From positions 1 through 64,000 of the forward strand of contig VTPC01007457.1 in the NCBI GenBank assembly GCA_011009095.1: a stretch of 64,000 bases of DNA, given 5' to 3'. Position 1 is the stretch's first letter. Each line of letters begins with the position of its first letter. The notes beneath the pieces were generated by a model that did no database searches, had not been told where the DNA came from, and worked only from the letters and a program-made list of their open reading frames with translations. The DNA is from Ignelater luminosus (Eukaryota > Arthropoda > Insecta > Coleoptera > Elateridae). The translations under genes were made by a program, and so were the position numbers. Below are positions 12,870 to 23,872 of the stretch, piece after piece.

Positions 12870-13370
12870 TTTCCCATTAGAAAAATGATATTTAATAAAA
12901 CAATATCAAGGCACACTATAATACTATGTATTTCTCATTAAGGAATTTTGTAGAGGGTTTAATTCTGAGTTAAGTTCCTTTAGGTTTTGTTAGGCTCAAC
13001 TGGATTTTATCTTATCCACGAGACACGAGTCCTTTATTAAGTTTTAATAGAAATATGGTGTTTTACAATAATTAGTCTTGTTCACATTCTTTCATGTGTT
13101 ATAATTCATACAATCATAAAAATTTGACACTAGTAGCCTTGAAATGCAACTCAAAACACACACTGCCTTAGTTGCATAAATGCATAGGGGATACATATTA
13201 TAGCCAGGTTGCATTCTGAGAACACTAGGGTTGAACAGAATTACCTCTTCTCTATCCTTAGGAATATAATCCTGTTTTGCAGTCATAACTGACTTGTATT
13301 ATTTTTGATTTTTTGAAGTGAACTTTCTTTCCTTTTAGACAAATTAGCTTTTATATAATTGTACATAAGG

Positions 13371-14155
13371 TGTTCCATTTAACATTCTACATTTGATTAT
13401 TTAAGAACCATTAAGCTATATCAAGCTAAAGTTTAGGATTTCTCGATTGTCAACCTCTAGATTGCAAAACTAGAATTAGGACATTTTCTGAACATCCAAT
13501 CATACTGGAAGCAAAGCCGATTTTCATTCGTGAAATCTCTATGACTAGTTCAGAAGATGAAATTTTTCACCTTTCCTTTAGAATACTCTACTTATAGCAT
13601 CACCATGTTTGTAGAGCTATCAAAATTAGATGCAATTGAGAATGGTTTTAAGTATCACCATTCTGAAAGTTACATAAATTTTAATAAACATTGTTCACAA
13701 TAATGTAGTCTTGTCAAATTCAGTTGCAATTCTAGATTAAAATCTTCAAAATTAACAACCCTGTGAGGGCACTATTAATATAGCAAGTCTCACATTATCA
13801 AACCCCTTTTTGTGTTATCACATTTACTAACTGTAGAATGGAGACAGAATAATTGTGCTTCCATTTACAAAAACTTAATTAATTTTAATTATGAAATCTA
13901 GAGGTTGGATTAAGAATTCCTCAATCTCATCTTAATATCATTAATAGATTTCAAATGCTGCTGATTGGAGCAGAAAAAATTGCTATTTAACAAATGAAGA
14001 TCCATGATGTTTCTGGTATGATCAATTGTTCTAAAAACTGTTTTGGTTTTAGTTTTGTAATTTAGAGATTGAACTACAAAAAAACTTCTAAATTTCAGCT
14101 TGATAATACCTTAATAGTTCTTGAATAATCTGGTGCAGAATGTTAAATGGAATAT
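13371..14155. repeat. Terminal-inverted-repeat element, about 785 bases
   Basis: The left end TTCCATTTAACATTCT and the following 100 or more bases are matched in inverted orientation by 14040-14155, including CTCTAGATTGCAAAACTA against its diverged partner. The same inner motif occurs at 56511-57205, so this is a family. No transposase. Confidence 0.7.
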
Positions 14156-15393
14156 TTAGAAAAATAATAAAATGCAACACTAATGTAGTGGATATAAATT
14201 ATTTACTCATAAAGAATTGGTTTTTGCAAAACCTGATGCTCTTGTGTAAGAAATGAAATTGTTTTGGAAACATTAAAATTTTGATGGTTTTTATGTTTTT
14301 TGGATCTTCCCAATTTAAGAAACTAAAAGATTTAGCTGTTAAGGGGCTTCAAGAGATGGTCACTTTTTGACTAAATGATCTTTGTGGCTTTTCTGACCAT
14401 TTCACTATTTTAGGCATCGCAATTCCTTGTGCACTAGAAGTAACATTATATGTACAATGTACATACCTACACTGATATAACTGTAAAATTATCAGAATTA
14501 TTTTACACAGACTTCAACAATGTATTTTTAATTATACATTAAAAAAAACAAAAGGATGTTAATCTGTGTTACACCACAAGGTCAGTTATAACTGTTATCA
14601 TATAGTTTCATGTAATTTATAAAATATTTTCACTAGTTATCTATTTATAATCATTATCGAAATTTTAATAATCATCTAAACTGCTTTTTTTTGTTTTTAT
14701 TGTTAACTGTATCCATTTAAACAATAAAACCACATCTTAATGAAATATATATACAGAAACAAAGAATTGGCGCTTTTAAATTTTAATGCTATCATAACCA
14801 TAATTAAAATTATTTAGTAATAAGGAATGAATTATTTAAGGCTCCATGTAAACTACCTTATGGTATTTTTGTTACTTGTATTAGTTTAAGATTATAATTA
14901 ACTATTTATAATTCTAAGCAAAAAGCTCAATTTACATGCAAAAGGCAGCACTACACAAAAGAAAGAAACTACTTCATAAATACAAATTTATTTGATGATA
15001 ATCACAAACTTACGATAAGAATAACATTCATTTAATTAAGATTAAATTAAACCAGCGTAAATAACAGGCAACACATCCTATAGTAAAAATTTATTATGAA
15101 CAGAAATTACATAGGCATACAGCTCTAAATGCTCAGACTGTATAAACTTAATAGCAATCTACAGTAGAATCTAAAATAATTTAGCAGTGTGGCTGTCCAA
15201 GCTGTACACATACGGAAACCCCTGTTGCAACCGGCTCTAGTGCCCAACTCTCTTTGAGATGGTAACTACTTATTATTTTAAAATTTAAAATTAACTGCTA
15301 AAGTAAGCAGCAAGAATGAGTTCTGCATGTGTCAATGCTCAATGGGCAGGTTGCGACAGAGGGTAGGGGAGATGATGTACGGGGGCTCGAGGG

Positions 15394-16050
15394 CTAGAAA
15401 CAACTGCCTTCTGGTGGTTGCGTAAGTTTCATGTTTTCTTTTAATGTCATTAATCTACGCAACTCTTGCAACACAGTCTTGATAGTGTAATCTCGTTGCC
15501 ATCTTGCCAATACCGGGACTTGCCTACTGTCCACCTATAAGGATACAGATTGTGACAACAAAGAAATATTATAGATGGAAACAAATACAACGTACCCCTC
15601 CAGAATTGCCATTAATACAGTTCATATTAATTCTAGTAATGAATCTTGCAGTTGGAGCATCATCTGGATATTTCTGTCCGCATTCAATTTTAACTGAATA
15701 CATTCTATTTTCATACGGAGTACGAGGTGGACCTATGATCATACCCATCCAATGCGTTAGAGTCATATCATCATCATTTTCTAAGCCCCAACTAATGGTA
15801 CCATCTCCTACACCTTTTTGACCCGCTTCTAACTCTTCCAATAGTCGAAAATTACGAGGTACAACTGTCAAACAGACCAACACATTACGGTGTGTCCATG
15901 ATGAAAAGTGAAAACAGTAATCCCCAAACAAGCATCACTGAGAAAACAATTTTCCCATCTCAAGTTTAATTATAATGTAAGTGACTTATTAACCTGCGAA
16001 CTTTGATATGATTTAATTTACTTACCCACACCGGTTGACTGGGACGCCAT
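15394..16050 (-). CDS. Uev1A: Ubiquitin-conjugating enzyme E2 variant Uev1A (UBE2V)
   Basis: Three exons: 16026-16050, 15596-15864 and 15394-15534, giving 144 residues. Uev proteins lack the catalytic cysteine and pair with Ubc13 to build K63-linked ubiquitin chains in DNA-damage tolerance and innate immune signalling. The sequence shows the UBC fold of the family: [20 protein letters not shown], then [20 protein letters not shown] and [19 protein letters not shown]. Where active E2s have the HPN-Cys segment this protein has GNSGGVD, so the missing cysteine is normal for the family. The C-terminus [19 protein letters not shown] is typical. Start MASQSTGV follows the family. The first exon holds only eight codons plus one base. 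All three junctions keep phase. Confidence 0.95.
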
Positions 16051-17788
16051 GATACAAGAATGTAGGTATGTCTAAAAGTGTCTCGCGACACTGTTTATGT
16101 ATTACAGAACTAAGAAAAATCACCTGAACACTAAATTAAAATACTCTCGCAGGAGAAAAAGTTCTGGTTTGTAAAAAACCGCAAAATAAACTATTTCACG
16201 ATGTATTTTTGCGTAAAACTACCTCGGACATGTAGTCCTAGACCTTGTCCATTCTAGAAACTTTCGTTCTAGAACCAGACAGACAGGACAAAATAATGTC
16301 TATGACCAACATAATTTTACTATACCACTCAAACCGTTAAAATCCCTAAAGTTTCTTAAAAAAACAAATCACATTGAACAACCGACGTTGCCAAAACTAA
16401 AGGACCTTCTCCAGGTTCACAGATTTTTACAAAGAATTAAGTGCCAATTTTACATTAACGTCATGCAACTGAACCTAAAGAAGCAAAACGTTTAATAAGT
16501 CTTCTACAGGTCAACAAATTAAAAGCGGCCACCAAAGTAAGTTCTAAATGGCGTTTTTGTTTTTATACTTTTAGCAGTGTCAGCAGGTATTTATGTCATC
16601 TATTTTAATTTGTGGTTATGTATCACAGTTATTGTCATTGTGCTTAAAGGTTTTAACTAGTTAATTGATACTTCATTTTTAAATATTGTGTATTACCTTT
16701 CCTTGAACCTCACTTTTAAAATTTAAAAAAGCCTCCTTTTGGTCACTCCACAACACAGAAAAACTTGCAAGTACCAAAGTTTGCTACTTTCAACTTTACG
16801 TAAGTCTTTTTACAAAAGTCAGTTTGACATATTTGAGCACTGTTACCAAAATACAGTATGTCCATTTTACGGGTCTTCCTCTGAATGTTTGAGGATAGGC
16901 AACACGTCTTACAATTCAGAGATATCTTTGTGTAATTACAGATTTTAAAATCAAAATGGATCATGTATAGTATTTCTATAGTACATGTTAGGGATGGGCG
17001 GATCGGCTCGTTTGTGTGAATCAGCTCAACGGTTCTGGCTCAGCTTGCTGAACCGATTCAGTGAATCGGCTCAGTCGTTCATCGGTTCAGAATGGCTTTC
17101 GTCATTCAGCTAAGAACGAACTCCCAGAAATAAAGCAGCAAGGCGTTTTTATTCAACGGTTTATTTCCGCTCTTTAGGCTTTATTTGCACACTGCTCTAT
17201 TTTATTTATTTTTACCTTACTATTTCTTATTGGAATGTATAGAAGAGTGGATCCATGGTTTACTTAAAAAAAACTCATTAAAAAATTATTTAGTGTAATG
17301 AGTGCAGTTAACTATAAACAGAATTTTTATAAAAACAATAAAAAGTTATAATAAAGCTATGTGAACAATGTGAATTTCAAAGCCATTTTAGAAGTTTCCT
17401 CAAAACCAAAAACCTTTATGTAAACTTATTACAAAAATTTTTGTTAAAATTGAACAATGGCCATAAGAATTTGTGGTGTAAAAGAATAGTGATTTTGGTA
17501 GAAAGTCCATATAATATTAAATTCTAAAAGTGTACTTATTAAAATTTACATTTGCAGCTCTGGGAGTTTACCACGCCTACTCTTTTACGCGCGTTTTATG
17601 AAAAGAACATATCAACCTGTGCTGCTTGCGCAGTACATGTCAAAATAGCAAGCTCTGGGAGTTGCTTTGAGAGAGAGCAATAGAATCCACAAATTTGTCG
17701 AAGTAAAATATCTGACCTTTATTTAATCTGTGGTAGAGCAATAAAGAAAAATCATCAACTAAGAGATGGCCCTAAATTTTGTTAAAAT

Positions 17789-18024
17789 GTTGCCAGAGCT
17801 GTTTGTAGATCTCCAAATTTGGAGATTTATGACATTTATGACGGTTTCTAGTGATATATTTTACTGTTATAGTAACAATGTGATCACCCGCCAATCACTC
17901 TTAAATTAGTTTTTTAAATTTCAAAAAGAGGTCGCAACGATCCCGTTTTTCTCCTATAACAGCTGTGGCCGTAGTAAATGTTATAAATTTTTAGATTTGA
18001 AGATTTATAGCCAGCTCTGGCAAC
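17789..18024. repeat. Foldback MITE, first of three in a row
   Basis: Left end GTTGCCAGAGCTGTTTGTAG pairs with the right end ending CCAGCTCTGGCAAC; arms of about 75 bases. A related single arm lies at 63202-63287. Confidence 0.75.
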
Positions 18025-18063
18025 AACAATAGTGGCTGATGATCACCCCCTTCTTCCGCTATT

Positions 18064-18320
18064 TTGATACATCACACAAACAATAAATTGAAATGGACTT
18101 CGCACAGCGTATATTTCATATACTTTGTTTACAAGCCAACAATATCGAAGGCGATATGTGATCAAGAGTAAGGAAGGAGATAGCTGAGGGAATGTGGTGG
18201 ATGTTAAGTAAAGTTAGTTACGTCATAAGCGCAATGTTGCGCAGAATAGACTGCGGCCTGTTGGCGGGCGGAAAAATGCAAATAAATCAGTCCATTTCAA
18301 TTTATCGTCTGTGATACATC
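18064..18320. repeat. Foldback element, second of three
   Basis: GATACATCACACAAAC followed by AATAAATTGAAATGGA at the left is inverted at the right as TCCATTTCAATTTATCGTCT followed by GTGATACATC. About 257 bases, arms about 30 bases. Confidence 0.65.
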
Positions 18321-18326
18321 TTGACA

Positions 18327-18915
18327 AAGTCAGTTGATTGTGAGACAAAGTACCGACGCCAAACAAAAGACGATTGTAAATTGAGCTCAATAATGATCTT
18401 TTCTCTACTAGAGGCGCTGTTGTTTCATTTTAAATTTGACAAGTTTAAACGTTAGTTCATAAGATTGAGGTTATTAGAATTTGATCTTTCAAAAAAAAAA
18501 AGTAATTTTAATGCCTTGTTGTTGCTCATTAAACGCGTTTTTGGAAACTTAATTTATATTTCTGATCTGATCATGCAAATTACATGATACGGTTAATTGA
18601 GTTAACTCGGTTTATTAAAAACGAGTGTGCAACCACTACGAAATCGATTTTACAGCAATTTATAAACAATAATTGTGAAAGTGATAAAGATAGAAATACA
18701 CTTGTTTTGCAAAGAATGAAGAATAATACGTAACAATGGCAATAATAATTACGTTTTTCTAAAATTTAAATTCCAATAACCTCAAACTTATAAACTAACG
18801 TTTAAACTTATCAAATTGGACGTGGAACAACAACGCCTCTAGCGGAGAGAAAATCGTTATTGAGCTCAATTATTACGATCGTCGTTCGTTTGGTGTCGGT
18901 AATTATTTGTCCTTT
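18327..18915. repeat. Foldback element, third of three
   Basis: Arms of about 150 bases: the left holds AAAGTACCGACGCCAAACAA, ATTGAGCTCAATAATGATC and TAGAGGCGCTGTTGTT; the right holds their diverged inverted copies ending GTTTGGTGTCGGTAATTA. A fragment of the same family lies at 31269-31385. Confidence 0.75.
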
Positions 18916-19333
18916 TAAATCTGTATTTACTAATAAGTTAGTATTAACACTTTTTGAAAACTAAATATAAATGTTTTAAAAGCTGAAGATTGTCAATTTA
19001 AATTTTAACATTTAAAACTAAATTCTAACAAAGACATAACCTAAAATCTTTTTTAAAAAATGGTAAAAAGCACAACTTACATGATCAACAAGTTTCTAGA
19101 GTCTAGCTTACAATGGAAAAGTTACTAAAATTTATATGAGTTTATAAATAAGAATATCTGAGAAAAATTAAAACATCGATCGTGAGGAAACAAATTAAAT
19201 ACTATTTGAGATCTGACAACGCCGATTCCGGCTTCCAAGGGAGAAGGAAAAAAGAGTAACACGGTTTGCTAATGTCAAATAAAATCATGCTTCCAAAAAT
19301 TTGAAAAAGTAACTGCAAAATATTGTGATAAAA

Positions 19334-21567
19334 ATGGCATTAGCACTATACGGACAGAGAATACTAAAACGAATATCTTCTTTAACATTGGCTAAACGTC
19401 ATGGATATATTGTGCTGTAAGTGAATTTAACAGAATACTGTATAGGTTAGATTTTTGAAATTATTTGTTTAGGGTACCTGAGATTGGAGAGGATTTACCT
19501 GAAAAGAATCCTTTATTACAAAAAAATGGTTTACCTGAATTTAACAATCTGACTATTGAAAATTGCATGGCAGCAATAGGGAAACAGACATTAGAGTTTG
19601 AAGCTGGTGTACGAGAGATCGAAGATCAAATTTTACAGAACCCTGTTAAAGATATTTTTAAGAACGTATTAAACCCATTAGAAAATTTAGGTGCACCCCT
19701 AGATACAACATGGGGATTATCAAAAACATTATATTTAGGAAATAGTACTTTAATGCCAACGAAAAGTTACTTATCGATACATGATCGAGCTAGAAGAGCT
19801 CGAGCTAGTAAGTTTAATAGTTCACAGATATATGGTGCTATAAAAGATAGTTTAAATAAAGATAATAAAAATGAAGAACAGACACGAATATTAAAAAAGT
19901 TTGAATTAGAAGGTAAACTAAATGGCTTGGATATAAATGTTGCCGACAAAAGTAAATTAGAAGAATGTCTAAATAAATTAGCTGCTGAAAAAGATAGATT
20001 TAAAACTAAAACAGAAGTTTCTACAAAATTATTTAGACATCAAATTAAAGATATCAAGGTAGTGAGAGATTTCCCAGTATATTTATTGAAATCTATGGCA
20101 ATTGATCCAAAACATTGTTTAGATGGACCATGGATTGCTAGTTTACAATCACATGTGTATTTACCATTTATGGAACATTGTCCTGATCGAGAACTTAGAT
20201 GGAATGTTTGGCAAGCAATGGTGAATCGCGGCTCAACTTATGGTAATAAGGAATATGTAACTAGTACGCATTTAGAGGAAATTCGATATTTAAGAAGAGA
20301 ACAAGCAAATTTGCTTGGATATAAAACTTTTGCTGATATGTCGATGGAAACTAAGATGGCAGGTAGTGTTCAAAACGTTAAGAATCTTTTGTTGATACTG
20401 TTGCAAAGAGCTATGCCTGCACAAGAACGTGAACTATTAGATTTACATAAGTTTGCTACCAATTCAGGTTTTAAAGGTGAAAGGATCGAGTTGTGGGATG
20501 TTCCATATTGGCGACGAAAGCAGCAGATTAGTTTATTTGATTACAAAGAAGAAGCTATCCAGGAATATTTTCCATTGCCAAAGGTTTTAGAAGGCTTGTT
20601 TAGCTTATGTGAACGATTATTTAAAGTAACAATTAAACAAAGATATGAAGTATCTACGTGGGACAAGGATGTTAAATTCTATGATGTGTTTGAACCACAT
20701 AGTAGTGCACCAGTTGCTGGCTTTTACTTAGATCCATACACACGAACAGATGAAAAATCGCGTATTCTACAGAATAGTGGTTCTATGGTAGGAATTCAAA
20801 ATCGCAGTCTTATTGCAGATATCAAACCTTTAGCCGCACTTATATTCAATTTTCAACCTCCATCAAGTGATAAGCCATCTCTTCTTACTTTTAAAGATGT
20901 TAACTTACTGTTTCATAAATTTGGATATGCCTTACAGCATTTATTGACACGGACTTCCTATTCTGAAGTATCAGGTTTGTCTAATATTGAATGGGATGTA
21001 GTTGAAGTATGTGGATATGTTTTATCCCAATGGTTATATAATAAGGATGTTATTCATAGCATCAGCAGTCATTGTGATAGTGAAGAGAAATTGCCTGCAG
21101 ATATGTTTGATATGTTAGTTAACATAAGAAAACAAACTGCTGGTTTAGATTTATGTCGTGAATTATATTTATCTGCATTAGATTTAGAATTACACTCAAC
21201 AAAAGACTTTTGGTTGGATATTGTTAGAAAATTATGGCCTCAATATCGTTGTTTTCCATTAGATAAAATGGATTCACATCCTTGTTCTTTCACACAAATA
21301 TTTGTTGAAGAATGGGCTGCTGCTTATTATTCCCATGTATGGGCACGAGTTATTGCTGCAGACGTCTATAGCGCCTTTCACGAAGTACAAGGCGATGAAC
21401 AACAAATTGTAGATGTAGGTAAACGTTTCAGAGATACCTTTCTAGCATTAGGTGGTAGTTGCAATCCTGGTGAAGTGTTTAGAAAATTTAGAGGTCGTGA
21501 TCCTTCACCCAAAGCCTTGTTAAGTTCGTTAGGTTTAAAACAAGCAAAACGTGCCGAAGTAAAATAG
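19334..21567 (+). CDS. M3-family oligopeptidase homologue with lost HExxH motif
   Basis: Two exons, 19334-19416 and 19473-21567, giving 725 residues. The first exon encodes a basic, amphipathic start (MALALYGQRILKRISS), which looks like a mitochondrial targeting peptide. The body resembles oligopeptidase A / thimet-type M3 proteins in length and order: N-terminal helical half, DVPYWRRK, FYLDPYTRTDEK, then the active-site region and the substrate-binding C-terminal block GGSCNPGEVFRKFRGRDPSP. Where active members have HEFGH, this one has HKFGY (residues 509-513). The catalytic Glu is Lys and the second zinc-binding His is Tyr. The first His and the likely third ligand Glu539 remain. Hydrolysis by the usual mechanism is therefore unlikely; a binding or scaffold role is inference. 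The frame is intact with no stops. Poly(A) signal AATAAA at 21672. Probably orthologous to an insect organellar or cytosolic oligopeptidase; I cannot say whether its relatives share the change. Confidence 0.88.
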
Positions 21568-21983
21568 CTGTGAATATTTTTTCATATTTCTGTGTTGATA
21601 TTTTGTTTATGTATGTCATGCTCTTTGGTTAGATTTATTTATTATAGTTGTTTTGTTTAAATGCAAGCAATAATAAACGTGTAATCAAATTTTTACTTAA
21701 AATAGTAGTTTTATTAACTTTATCCTATTGCTAAGTTGCATTGTATGGTGAAATAAAAAACAGAATATTTGAATCTTGTAGTGTAGAATAAAAATACAGG
21801 GTATTGGGCATAAGAAAGAAAAAACTTTCTGTAAACTGAGATACAGAACGAGATGGTAAGTATTTTAAAAATGACCAACATCTTAAATTTGAAAACTGTT
21901 TAAAGTAAAAGAAGCAACTAAAAGCTTCATATTAAAAAAACCATAAATAACTTAATATTAAAAATGTTTGCATCTTAAATGAA

Positions 21984-23232
21984 CTAATCATTCTGATTTT
22001 CAGTTGCATTTAATTCATCTTTCATCTCCACTAATGCATTTTTAAGTTCTTCATCATTTGGACAAAGCTTTATGGCAACTTCTAGCTCACTTATTCCCTC
22101 CTTAAAATATCCCATTTTAGCCAAGGCTTTACCACGACGTGAGATACATGTAACACGTTCCTTCAAGTTTGAAGGTACTGCAGGTCTCAATAATTCAATA
22201 GCTTTTGAACAATCTTGAGTTGCTTTGTAAAAATTTCCTGGAAAATAAGGATTAATACAATTTATAACAATAAAATTAACGATATTGAACAGTACCATGT
22301 TTAAAATGTGCTTCTGATCTACCAATGTACAAATCAGGGAACTGATCAGTTAATTTTATGCCAAAACTGAAAGCACTAATAGCACCTAAATAATTTTCTG
22401 CCTTTAAAAATTCTTCTCCTTTTGATTTCAAATATTGAGGATTTTTTTCTTCTGGTCGTAGATCCTCACTAACAAAACCAATAGATCTTCTAACTTCAGC
22501 TTGTTTCCTTAACCATTCATTTTCTTCTTCCAACTGTGACTCCCTACTAGGAGTTGGAAATTGTCGTGCAGTAAAGTCAACTTTAAGTGTTGCAGTTTTT
22601 CGAGGTAATGGAACCGGATCTGAAGTAACTGGAAGTTTCTTCTGTCTAACAAAAGTAGTTTTTTTTGGTACTATTATTGGTTTTTCTTCTTCACTGTCTT
22701 CACTATCGCTTGGTAATTCAATAATCTTTGGTTGGGTAATTTTTTGTTGCCACTTTTCTAAGTCACCTAAAGCACTATTCTTTTCATCATTTCTTATTTT
22801 ATCAATAAGATCTCTTTGCTTAGTATCTAAACCTATCTGCTCTTGTACTGCAACCTTTTTTAAGTGACAGTTCTTATCATACTTCTCTTTACATGTATTT
22901 TGAAAATTCTTATGCTCTTCTTCAATCAGTTTCTTTTTAAGTTCCAGTTTTTCTTTTTTCGAAACATCAATTTCTAATTTATCCCATAATATATCTTCAT
23001 GTTTTACTAACTCAAATATTATATCTGTAGCTGTTAATGTACATTTACTATTAGAGATATTAACTTCATACAGTAAGAATGCTTCAAAGAAGTATCTTTC
23101 AAAAGAAGCCTTTATATATTTTGGAGATGTAAATAAATCGACCTTTGATTGATGAATACCATGTAGAGGTACCTGTATAATTATTAAAGCTTCTGTTTGT
23201 CTCCATTTAAAATCTTTTACAATTAAAGGCAT
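21984..23232 (-). CDS. DNAAF4: Dynein axonemal assembly factor 4 (DYX1C1 family)
   Basis: Two exons, 22296-23232 and 21984-22237, giving 396 residues. DNAAF4 works with HSP90/HSP70 in the cytoplasm to preassemble axonemal dynein arms, so in insects it should matter for sperm and chordotonal cilia. The N-terminal CS/p23 domain starts MPLIVKDFKWRQTEALIIIQ and covers about residues 1-90. A charged coiled-coil region follows, then the family hallmark FTARQFPTPSRESQLEEEN and EEWLRKQAE-like sequence, then three TPR units to the C-terminus (PQYLKSKGEEFLKAENYLGA onward). I chose the ATG at 23232, which gives the conserved MPL start, over an in-frame ATG 33 bases upstream. It is tail-to-tail with the M3 homologue, with stop codons 419 bases apart. 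Confidence 0.93.
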
Positions 23233-23872
23233 TTTGACATTGAATATTTTAATAAGTATAGACAATATAGATTTAATTTGTGTGGGTTGCTATGGTTGCT
23301 ATGGAAAATAAGATTTTTGATAGGAAAAAGAGATGAAAGAATTTGCATAAAATTTTCTGCAACTTTATTATTTTAAATTTAAAATTCAAGTGAATTCTAA
23401 ATTGAAGTTGCTAATTCTCAAAGTATTAGATATATTTATAAGAATAATGTATAGATTTCTTAGAAAATTGTATTTGAATCATAGCGGGAAAGACGTGAAC
23501 GTAGATTACCTAGATTACCCAGACTCCACTCATTGCATTTAAGGCTGATCACAGACTGGTTTTATTCATTAAAATTGAGCTGTCTGTCTCACTTTTACTC
23601 CACGTACTAAAGGTTAAAAGAGAGAGAGATAGCGTGGCAAATCCACCTTTAGTTTAATACCAGCCTAGAATTTTTTGTTTTGTTCATGCTTGTTGATGCT
23701 TGTTTATGTTGAACATTGGCAAGATTGCATTGAGTCTTGACAGCTGTCATAAGTGAGTCACCGGTGGCTAGTGGGAATTTTGCTTGAAAAATAAAAACAT
23801 GATATCCATGGTGGAATAAACAATGGTTTAAATTGTCGTTATCGAATCATGTTATATTGGCTAAGTGTCGTT
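23233..23872. promoter_or_regulatory. Divergent promoter region, DNAAF4 / RNF146
   Basis: The two start codons are 640 bases apart on opposite strands. The interval includes an AGAGAGAGAGATAG run near 23620 and is otherwise unremarkable. Promoter role inferred from position. Confidence 0.45.

Larger units (their letters stand above)
10250..15393. other. Intergenic gap with repeats; no gene recognised
   Basis: About 5.1 kb between the cytochrome c1 and Uev1A 3' ends. It contains three foldback elements (11554-11689, 12687-12869, 13371-14155) and one member of a dispersed repeat (about 10440-10760). The remaining sequence is AT-rich with only short, unconserved frames. Part of the right side is probably 3' UTR of the minus-strand Uev1A gene. 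Confidence 0.5.
16051..19333. other. Intergenic gap rich in foldback elements
   Basis: 3.3 kb between divergent genes. Near 16985-17110 there is a GC-richer block with repeated GAATCGGCTCAG-like and CGGTTCAG motifs, of unknown nature. Three foldback elements follow one another at 17789-18024, 18064-18320 and 18327-18915. No coding region recognised. Confidence 0.5.

Noticed and set aside
21004..21027. Loss of the third zinc ligand in the M3 homologue at Ser546
   Set aside because: On recounting spacing from the HExxH position, the third ligand corresponds to Glu539, which is present; Ser546 lies outside the metal site.
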